A program made the position numbers and the translations under genes. Source: Adiantum capillus-veneris (Eukaryota > Streptophyta > Polypodiopsida > Polypodiales > Pteridaceae). Taken from it: a stretch of 64,000 nt of DNA. Below are positions 56,316 to 64,000 of the stretch, piece after piece. The DNA is taken from contig CM043943.1 of NCBI GenBank assembly GCA_014529385.2, positions 150,693,092 through 150,757,091 of the forward strand. Reading direction: 5' to 3'. Numbering within the stretch: the stretch's first letter is position 1; each line of letters starts with the position of its first letter. The notes under the pieces were generated by a model. That model was given only the letters and a program-made list of their open reading frames with translations. It made no database searches and was not told the origin of the DNA.

Positions 56316-58028
56316 ATGACTGGATCACAGGACACTGCTCTTTACAATATCAAGAAGCTGGATGGAACCAATTTCCCATTGTGGAAGAAGCAGATTTGGC
56401 ATGTGTTGGTACAAAAGAAGCAGATAAAACCTATAAAGCTCAAGGGGATAAAACCAGAAGATATGGACGAAGATGAATGGAGCGAAATGGATGAATTGGC
56501 ACTTTCTACCATTATGCTGACCTTGGCAGAAAGCGTTTACTTCAATGTAGCAGACGAGATGTCGGCTTATCAAGCATGGTTAAAGCTGAGTGATCTTCAT
56601 GAGAAGCAGAGTGCAGCTTCACAGGTATACTGGCTTAAGAAGCTTGTTGACTTGAAGATGAAAGAAGGGACACCTATGTCCAATCATCTGAATGAATTCA
56701 ACACAATCTACAGTCAGTTGTCAGCTCAAGGTGTCAAGTTTGATGAACCTGTTAGAGCTATGTTCCTGTTGATCACATTGCCGGAAAGTTGGGACACTTT
56801 TCACACAGCTTTGAGTAATTCTGCACCTCCAGATGGTTTGAACATAGCAGGTGTAGAAGGAAGTCTGCTTACTGAAGAAACCAATCGAAAGACAATGGAC
56901 AAAGGCAAAGGAACAGCCTTAGTTGTCAGGGGAAGGACCAAAGAAAAGTACAAAGGTGGAAAGAGGAATCAGTCTCGTAGCAAGTCCCGCAGTGCTAAAG
57001 GCAAGAGTGACATAGAATGCTACCATTGTGGCAAGAAGGGTCACATGAAAAGAGACTGCAAAGAATGGAAAGCAGAAAAAGGCAAAGAGAAAGCTGAAGA
57101 CCATGGTGAGAAGAACAAGTCCTCAGTGAAGATTCAAGAAATAAATGTGGCAAACACTGTTGCAGAGGATGACAGTCTAGTGTCAGGAGACATCTACTTC
57201 TTGAAGAATACAATGGACTCAGCTCTTCTTACAGCATCTGATGGAAATACACTGAGTGACTGGATTATAGACTCAGGGGCATCACTTCATGTGTCTCCAA
57301 ACAAGGAGTGGTTTACCTCATATGTGACCACTAAAGATCATGTTCAGCTAGGCAATGGGAAGACATGTGAGATCTTAGGTGTTGGAGATGTTCAATTGAA
57401 GTTTCAGAATGGCTCTTCTTTCACGCCGAAGAATGTGAGACATGTTCCCGCAATTACAAAGAGCTTGATCAGCACAGGTTTACTTGATGATGCTGGCTAC
57501 GTCACCACTTTTGGACAGAACATGTGGAAGATATCCAAGGGTTCTATGACAGTAGCACATGGAGTAAAGTCTGGAGGACTTTACATGATTTATGTATCAA
57601 ATGTCTCTAAAAATGTAATCAATGTAACCGAGCAGCCGAACATTTCTTTGTGGCATTGCCAGTTAGGACATATGTCCAAGAAGGGAATGAAAATCTTGTC
57701 TCGTTCTGGTTATTTTCCTGGCTTTTCATTTAATGATTTTGAATTCTGTGAACATTGTCTGTATGGTAAGCAAACACAACAGCCACATAAGCATAGAAGC
57801 AGTAGAAGAGATACACAGTTGGCACTTGTTCATAGTGATTTGTGTGGACCTATGCCTAACCTATCTCTAGGGGGAGCTTCTTACTTTATGACATTTATAG
57901 ATGACTACTCAAGGAAAGTATGGGTTTACTTTCTCAAGCACAAGGATGAAGCGTTTAGTGTTTTCAAGCGTTTAGTGTTTCAAGGAGCTAAGTGTAAAGG
58001 GTTTTACAGACTCAGATTATGCAGGTGA
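56316..58028 (+). CDS. copia gag, protease and truncated integrase
   Basis: A 570-codon open frame without internal stops. Residues 1-190 are a UBN2-type copia Gag (KLDGTNFPLWKKQIWHVL). A lysine/serine-rich linker leads to the CCHC knuckle CYHCGKKGHMKRDC (about residue 235). The protease motif WIIDSGASLHVS is at about 315. The gag-pre-integrase region WHCQLGHMSKKGM...CEHCLYGKQ begins at about 445, then integrase HSDLCGP and FIDDYSRKVWVYFLKHKDE (about 505-545). After FSVFKR the frame enters a deletion junction and ends in unrelated residues. The ATG was chosen because it starts the usual M-x-Gag pattern. Capsid and protease could be functional; integrase lacks its last catalytic residue and C-terminus. 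Confidence 0.92.
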   Translation: MTGSQDTALYNIKKLDGTNFPLWKKQIWHVLVQKKQIKPIKLKGIKPEDMDEDEWSEMDELALSTIMLTLAESVYFNVADEMSAYQAWLKLSDLHEKQSAASQVYWLKKLVDLKMKEGTPMSNHLNEFNTIYSQLSAQGVKFDEPVRAMFLLITLPESWDTFHTALSNSAPPDGLNIAGVEGSLLTEETNRKTMDKGKGTALVVRGRTKEKYKGGKRNQSRSKSRSAKGKSDIECYHCGKKGHMKRDCKEWKAEKGKEKAEDHGEKNKSSVKIQEINVANTVAEDDSLVSGDIYFLKNTMDSALLTASDGNTLSDWIIDSGASLHVSPNKEWFTSYVTTKDHVQLGNGKTCEILGVGDVQLKFQNGSSFTPKNVRHVPAITKSLISTGLLDDAGYVTTFGQNMWKISKGSMTVAHGVKSGGLYMIYVSNVSKNVINVTEQPNISLWHCQLGHMSKKGMKILSRSGYFPGFSFNDFEFCEHCLYGKQTQQPHKHRSSRRDTQLALVHSDLCGPMPNLSLGGASYFMTFIDDYSRKVWVYFLKHKDEAFSVFKRLVFQGAKCKGFYRLRLCR

Positions 58029-58452
58029 CTTAGACAACCGAAGGTCTACGTCAGGGTATGTCTTTACATTGGCTGGTGGAGCAGTATCATGGCGTTCTAG
58101 ATTACAAGATTGTGTTACTCAGTCTACTACAGAGGCTGAATATGTTGAAGCATCAGAGGCATGCAAAGAATCAATTTGGCTTAATCGACTAGTAACAGAT
58201 TTGGGAATCAAAGAAGAGATGCCTGTGTTATATTGTGATAGTCAAAGTGCTATACAATTGGCTCGCAATCCAGTTTATCACTCAAAGACAAAGCATGTGG
58301 ATGTGAAGTATCATTTCATCAGGGAAATGCTCGAGGATAAGCAACTTCGGCTTGTCAAAGTTCACACCACAGAAAATCCTGCTGATCTACTTACAAAAGG
58401 ACTTCCCTCAGAGAGCTTTGCGCATTTTCGCAAGCAGTTAGGTGTGGGGTAG
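58000..58452 (+). pseudogene. copia RNase H, C-terminal part, after deletion of RT
   Basis: About 151 codons in another frame: GFTDSDYAGDLDNRRSTSGY, AVSWRSRLQDCVTQSTTEAEYV, LYCDSQSAIQLARNPVYHSKTKH and VKVHTTENPADLLTKGLP, the standard copia RNase H end. It normally follows RT, but here it joins the integrase fragment directly and out of frame with gag, so no fused product is expected. Coding itself is undamaged up to the stop at 58452, so the deletion is recent. Confidence 0.9.
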
Positions 58453-58541
58453 TACATCACTTCTCTACATCTCTTGTATATTAGCTTGTATAGTAGCTTC
58501 TCTCACACTTAAAGTACCACATTGGACTTTAAGTGGGAGGT

Positions 58542-58735
58542 TGTTTGGGTATAAAGCCCAATGTGGTCGCCCAGGTAAGTGGGCGGGCCGCCAGGTATGT
58601 ACATATATTCTTTTGTAAAAACCTAATAAGAACTCACTATGCTCTACACATTACAGTAGAGCGAGTTCACCATATCGTCGTGCTCTTCTTCTCGCACTCT
58701 CTCTCTCGCGTCGCACTTTCGCTCGTACTCCTTCA
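58542..58735 (+). repeat. 3' LTR of the nested copia element (194 bp)
   Basis: Same length as the 5' LTR, with three substitutions. It is followed directly by the CTTTT target copy. Confidence 0.95.
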
Positions 58736-58740
58736 CTTTT

Positions 58741-60526
58741 GAGGTCAAAAGATCTATTAAACATGGATGCCCTCTGGCCCCCTAATTTTTTCCATAGGAT
58801 CACATCCTCTAATCACGACGCTCGAAGCTAGTGTTGAACGAGGGGAGGTGCAAGGCCTTGTCTTACCTAGGAATAGCCAACTCCTGGCAAAACTTTTTGC
58901 GGACGATTCTCTCCTCTTCTTGAAGGCGTGCCCCCAGGTCATTAGAAAAGCTCTGGATATTGTACAAATATTCTCAGTAGCTTCGGGGTCCCAATGTAAT
59001 ATAGAGAAGTCAAGGATGATTTCCCTATCGAAAAATGACTCATTTGACCCTTGTGTATAGTCGGGGGAGATTGTCACAAAAGGGAATATCTTTAGACATC
59101 TGGGAGCCCCCTTGGGGGTGGACGTAACTCACAAGCAAAGATTTGAGTGGGTGCTTGAAAAAATCAAAACAAAAATGAGTAGGTGGGAGTATGCTCTTCT
59201 CCCATTCCCAAGTCGGATAAAAGTGATGAATGCCTTTATGATTCCTTATATTGCCTTCACTAGCCCGCTTCTCAAGATGGCCAAGTGTCACTGGAAAGAG
59301 TTCTTAAAACCAGTAAAAAGATTTTTATGGAAAAATAACACGAAATCTTCCAAGCCATGGCAATGGGTCCGTTGGGAATCAGTTGCTCGACCGGGGAATC
59401 AAGGAGGCCTCGGAATTCTCAACCCTGTGGCCCATGCAGAAGCTTGTTGTGCCAAATTTGTGGTTTCCTTGGCTAAACAGGATCAAGTTTGGACTGTCAT
59501 GATCAGAGATATGATGGAAGCAGCTAAACTTGGCTCGAAGGGTGGAAAGTGGAGAGGGGTGGAGGTTCATGACAAACGGTTAGCCCCGGCGTGGTTACTT
59601 TAAGACTGGGGAACAGCTCAGGAAAATTGGTAAGAAAATGCAATAGAGCAGCAGGAGTCTTAAGGTGGGGGGAAGAAGCCAGATACTTCAAGAATTCCAT
59701 CCTACATTGGTCCCCCTGGCGCTCCAAAGTTGTGGATCCGCCACAAACTCCCTATTGGATTGAGACAGCCAGGAAGCTGAATAATAAGGGTCTGTACCGA
59801 CTTAAGCACTTCTGGGACAGTGGCAACAAGAGTTGGAAAACCATTGACCTTATGGTTACCCAGTACCAACTTAATAGCTTGGAGGTCTTGCTTGTCCACA
59901 AAGTGATGAAAGAGCTTGACAATCTAGTGATACCAATCTTTGATTCGGAGTTGGACTGGAATGCCTGGAAATGGCCCGGAAGCAGTCTCTTGTGGAAACC
60001 CCATACTAAAAGCATCTATCAGACAATGATACAAAAAAAGAATTGTTCTAGCCCCCTTAACAAGATATGGAAAAAGCAATGGCCGGAGGAAAGGTGGGAG
60101 AATGTAATGGCAAACATATGGAAGCCAAAGGTTCCGCAGTACATGAAGGTTTTCTTATGGAAGGTTATTTGGGTGCTCTACCGACGGGGGTGAAGATTCA
60201 CGAGAGAGGGACTAGGTCAGATCGATGCTTGGGATGCAGGGTAGCTAGTGAAGATCTGGCCCACCTATTCATGGACTGCTCAGCTATCAAAGGCCTCGAA
60301 GGGAAAGTATGCAAGTGGATCCAGAGAACATGGAAAATTAGTTTCTTCAAGACTGAACTATTTCTTGGAGGTAAAACTTCAGGTGGTCCTGCACTCCTCA
60401 TCAGCACTCAGATCGTCAGATACTTCTTCTTTCATAATGTATGGCAGACAAGGAACCGCCGTATTTTTGAAGGAGGTTTTTAGGTGGCAAGCTTCGCAGA
60501 AATTACAAAAGAAAGCAAAGTGCTAA
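58741..60526 (+). pseudogene. LINE reverse transcriptase, second part, and zinc-binding C-terminus
   Basis: Starts EVKRSIKHGCPLAP, then a stop. The next frame (58767-59060) has KLFADDSLLFLKACP, the FADD catalytic box. A stop near 59058 precedes a frame (59112-59603) with SRWEYALLPFPSRIKVMNAF and PWQWVRWESVARPGNQGGLGI, the conserved post-RT region of plant LINEs. Later frames contain WKPKVPQYMKVFLWKVIW and DRCLGCRVASEDLAHLFMDCS, the RT zinc-binding (zf-RVT) domain. At least four frame breaks are visible. After 60526 comes untranslated sequence with AATAAA (about 60635) and the poly-A. Confidence 0.88.
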
Positions 60527-60853
60527 TATGGGCACTCGGACGCAAGAATCACTCAGAGGATTGGTCTAGGACTACTTCTGCCTTTCTGTCAGCAAATGGA
60601 ATGCCTAGGATGGGGCAAATCTTGGCCATCGATAAATAAAAGATCTCACAATGACAAGAGTATGGACCTTCTGTATCCAGGCTGTGGAGGCGGGTTCATA
60701 GGGGTGGCTGCCCTGATAGCCGATGTAATTAGGATCCTTGGATGTTGTCATGGCTTAGCATGAGCATGACAAAACCTTGTAATTTTTTGGGCTGCTCAAT
60801 ATAATCCACTCACAATTGTGAGTTTTGCAAAAAAAAAAAAAAAAAACTTGTAA

Positions 60854-62598
60854 CCATTTTGGTTCGATTGTTCACAATTCCCTAATCTTTAATCGTTTTT
60901 GACAATTGAGATCCGCTTTTGAGTGCTTAGCATGTAATTTGTCACAAATTACCTCCCACAAAAAAAGGCAATTATGTGTAAACATAATGAAGCAATTCAT
61001 GTCCAAAGCCTACGTAACCAGCTCAAATTCTAGTTTTAGTATCTTGTATTGATAGACAATCGGTCTTCTTATGAAAGCTACAATTTTTTTTTAACTTTGG
61101 ATAAATTTACTCTCACAACAATGGGTATTTTGGGAATTTTGGAAAATTGGAAGGGCATTTTGGGACTTTATGACAAAAAAAAAAAAGTAAGGTATTTAGG
61201 GAATTTTTGAAATTTAAGGGTATTTACTTGGTAAGCCTAATGCGATTTTCCACAAGGAGCCTCATAAACGTGGCCACTTGGCCTAATCATGGCCCTTCAC
61301 TTGATGTTAATTGTACATCAAAAAAATATCGGTTGCTTTTTCTTGATGAAAAAAGAAAGAAGTCGAATAACCTAGACTGGGTGCTGGTGGTGGCTAGCAA
61401 AAGCGTTGGATCGCATCACCAACAACGAGCAAAAGCAATCAAGGGTCACGCCGTTTGGAGCTAGCAAAAAGGTATTGCATGGGTGTGAGCAGCGGTTGTT
61501 GCCTCTTTGCATTGACACCACTTCTTGAACCACTTTTTCAGCTTCAAAAAAGAAATTCCCAGGTGGCAATCCTTGTTGATAAAGGACACAGGGTTGAATG
61601 AAGGGATTGACGGCTCTGCTTTCATATACCGTTGATGTAGCTTCAACGAGCCAAAAAAATTAGGGTTCCCAGCCAGTTGTCGAGCCTCAAACCCAAGACC
61701 TCCCCGCCCACACTCATCACTCTTATCCAACCCACATATTGTGCGCCACTGCAAGGATGGCGACTCCATAACTATATACATCTTGTCCCCCTACTACGGA
61801 GATCCAACGGCCTAAAAACCACGCGACACCAATCGTGCGCCCCTGTCGTCGATCCCTCCACTCACACTCCGTGTCACTTATAAACGAGGGGTAGCAATGG
61901 TGTAGGTTTTGGTTAACTCTTCACCATTCACTTTAGGTAACAACTGCTTTAAAGTCTTGCAGGTAGAAAAATGGATATTGTTCTCTACACCAGACGTTGG
62001 ATGCCTCTTCAAAGCTTGTGGTCATTGGGAAAGCAAATCCACCAGATGCAATCGCCTATGCTTTTGTCTTGAAGCATGTGGCACTATGCAAGACACTGAC
62101 ATGGAAAACAAAATTTGCGATGGTACCATTAGTCAGCTGCTGAAACAAGTGATAAAATCACGAGGCCTGCTACATAAAAATTCATATATAACCAAGTAAA
62201 GCAATATGAACTTTTTAACTAAGTAGTGTGCATATATGAAGCCTCTAGGTATAGGTACAAGCATTGCTCTAATTGTTTTTGTATTTACTAGATGTGGGTT
62301 TTGAAACCGAAAGAGAAAGAAACCAAAGACATGTAACCTTTACAAACATAAGAACATCTTCAAAAAGTATTGCCAAAAGTAAGGCAAGCTAATAGAGCGG
62401 CTACCCCATCCCATCTTGGGTGAGTCTTACCATACACTGAGCGATATTTTTTGAGCGAACCAAAATCCGAGAAAATATTTATATGGCATGGGCTCATGTT
62501 GTCCTATGTGGTGCGGTTTGAGCCGCATCCTCAACATCAAGGATGAAGCAGAGGGGGGACATGCCACTAGGGACCATGTCTATAGTTTTCTTCTACAT

Positions 62599-62635
<37 letters not shown>

Positions 62636-62881
62636 AACATATGGAGAACCACATGCAAATCCTAATAGAGCAATGATCTATGTGTGCCGATTCTTGTATT
62701 CACCTCATCATTCAAGAGACATGACTCATGAGGCTTTGACTCCAAGAGCTCTAGAGCACAGACATATCGTAAGCTCTTTGTCTCTCCTCTCGCACCCTAT
62801 CGCTCTTTCTCCCTTGTTGCAAATGTGTTCTCTTCTCTCTTTGACCATAGCAAATAAGACAAGGCTCCTCTCACATGCTCT

Positions 62882-62926
<45 letters not shown>

Positions 62927-63516
62927 CTAGTGCTTGTGAATGTAGGCTAAGGTCTAAGCCAGGGGTTTAACCACCTGGGCTACTCCCATTCACTCATAAA
63001 AATGCACAACTTTTGTTTTCAAATTCAATGTGACAGAGCAGCGTTAAAAGGAAGGTGGGACAAGCGCTCTAGTGTGACAAGGGATGTGAAGCCATTCCAA
63101 AATACAAAATTGAATGGACCTTTTAAAAAAAACTCTTCGATGTGTATAAAAATTGAAAAGAAAGAAGTGAGACTGTCTCTCAAGGTTAGAAAAAACTCGG
63201 GGTCCAGTGTATTATAACTGGCTGAAATTATAGAATCCTGGCTAGATTTTGAGTTTGCCTTTAAGAAAATCAAGACATTTACACAAATTTTAGTGTCATT
63301 ATCGACAAAATATTCAAATTTTGACCTAAAAATCGAGAGTAATTCAAGTTTGCCCTTATTTTCACCGGTTAGGAAAAATGTATTTTTCTATTCTTGCTCC
63401 ACACATTGAAGAGTGTCATTACCGGCAAAAGCTTCAAATTTTGACCTAAAATCCGGGAGTGATCCAAGTTTGCCCTTATTTTCACCGATAAAAAATTTTA
63501 TATTTTTCTATTCCGT

Positions 63517-63555
<39 letters not shown>

Positions 63556-64000
63556 TTTTGTAGTTTTAAAAAAATCCTCAAAGGGTGTACATGACGCTTA
63601 CGATTTGACTTTTTCTTTTAAACACATTGAAAAGGTTTACTATTCACTTTTTCCTTTAGTACAAAGAGATTAGGTGGCCAAAACGTTTTTGGCTTTCTAA
63701 AAGAAACCCTTAGTGTTGCGATGGATTAGGGGAACTTTCATAGTTTTCAGTGCACGATGGAATGATGGAGACTTACTTTTCATTTTACATCATGTCTTTA
63801 CTTTTCTTGCATTCTATTGTTTTAGAATACTAAAGTGAAGTTTCACCTTACATAATTTTAATAAACTTTACACACACACATATATGTTTTTTGGCCTGTG
63901 GAAGACCATAGGGTTCATTGTGCAAGGTTGTTACAAGACTCAAGTCGTTGGATTCTTTGGCTGGATGAGCGCCACATGGCAAGAGTCTTTGTAAAATAAC
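60854..64000. other. unassigned stretch with short microsatellites
   Basis: No domain recognised in the short frames on either strand. It contains A-runs, a degenerate CATTTTGGGA-type repeat (61125-61225), (TC)n tracts at about 62600-62635, 62888-62923 and 63518-63549, and a diverged 120-bp tandem repeat at 63292-63515. A host regulatory or intron region cannot be excluded. Confidence 0.4.
63292..63515. repeat. diverged 120-bp tandem repeat (two copies)
   Basis: AGTGTCATTATCGACAAAAT (63292) and AGTGTCATTACCGGCAAAAG (63412) begin two copies sharing TTCAAATTTTGACCTAAAA and AAGTTTGCCCTTATTTTCACC. Confidence 0.85.

Larger units (their letters stand above)
55031..58740 (+). mobile_element. young internally deleted Ty1/copia element nested in the LINE
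   Basis: Flanked by the 5-bp target duplication CTTTT (55031-55035 and 58736-58740). LTRs of 194 bp (55036-55229; 58542-58735) differ at three positions by my count, about 1.5%. The primer site TAGTATCAGAGC is at 55232-55243. The interior holds gag, protease and the start of integrase, then jumps to the end of RNase H, so RT is deleted. A GTGGGAGG purine tract (58533-58540) precedes the 3' LTR. Removing the insert restores the LINE reading frame at this point. It can move only with help from a complete relative. Confidence 0.95.
54448..60853 (+). mobile_element. 5'-truncated L1-like LINE with target duplication, hosting a copia element
   Basis: The LINE body spans 54456 to the poly-A at about 60829-60845. 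ACTTGTAA occurs immediately before it (54448-54455) and after the poly-A (60846-60853), a clear 8-bp target duplication. It starts inside the RT domain, so ORF1 and the endonuclease are missing, as is usual for 5'-truncated copies. The copia insertion (55036-58735) splits the RT. Confidence 0.92.

Overview
This window looks like nuclear DNA from a land plant with a large, repeat-rich genome. Nearly every recognisable coding stretch belongs to a transposable element. There is no convincing single-copy host gene, no tRNA or rRNA gene, and nothing bacterial. Plant affinity rests on chromodomain-type Ty3/gypsy elements primed by initiator tRNA-Met, a Ty1/copia element, a plant-type L1 LINE with a C-terminal zinc-binding domain, and very long (GA)n/(CT)n/(GT)n tracts. 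A Penelope-like element without an endonuclease, and gypsy families with microsatellites inside their LTRs, would suit a seed-free plant such as a fern or lycophyte. That placement is an inference of low confidence.

Layout. 1-7089: minus-strand gypsy element A1 with its 5' LTR; its 3' LTR lies off the left edge. 7090-~10640: a decayed Penelope-like element (PLE) with a near-complete hammerhead-ribozyme fold downstream. ~10640-11507: copia 3' end and LTR. 11508-13612: unassigned, with a Z-DNA-prone tract and an acidic minus-strand ORF. 13613-18759: minus-strand gypsy element D1 (3' LTR plus damaged pol). ~18750-26521: plus-strand gypsy element C. 26522-28426: low complexity and unassigned. 28427-31655: D2, an LTR of the D family with internal sequence on both sides. 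31585-31740: a fold-back junction. 31736-34133: minus-strand C2 (gag start plus LTR). 34134-37503: decayed protein with a SWIM-type zinc finger, probably a MULE-like transposon. 37506-38300: microsatellites. 38301-49997: plus-strand gypsy element B, split by a 2.74-kb insertion and ending in a rearranged, duplicated 3' LTR. 50005-53030: element F, a non-autonomous LTR element with an acidic ORF. 53031-54447: unassigned. 54456-60845: LINE, interrupted by a young internally deleted copia element (55036-58735). 60854-64000: unassigned.

Families A, B and C are one related group: a single gag-pol frame, an RS-like serine/basic Gag segment, a DPGS protease and a chromodomain-like C-terminus. Family D is a different gypsy group with a FIDD-type RT. 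Every autonomous-type copy here carries stops, frameshifts or deletions, so the region is a nested graveyard. The freshest event is the copia insertion: its LTRs differ at 3 of 194 positions and its target duplication is perfect.

The most interesting object is the PLE with its ribozyme-like fold. Next come the fold-back junction at 31.6 kb and a conserved palindrome/bZIP/TATA module in the D-family LTRs.
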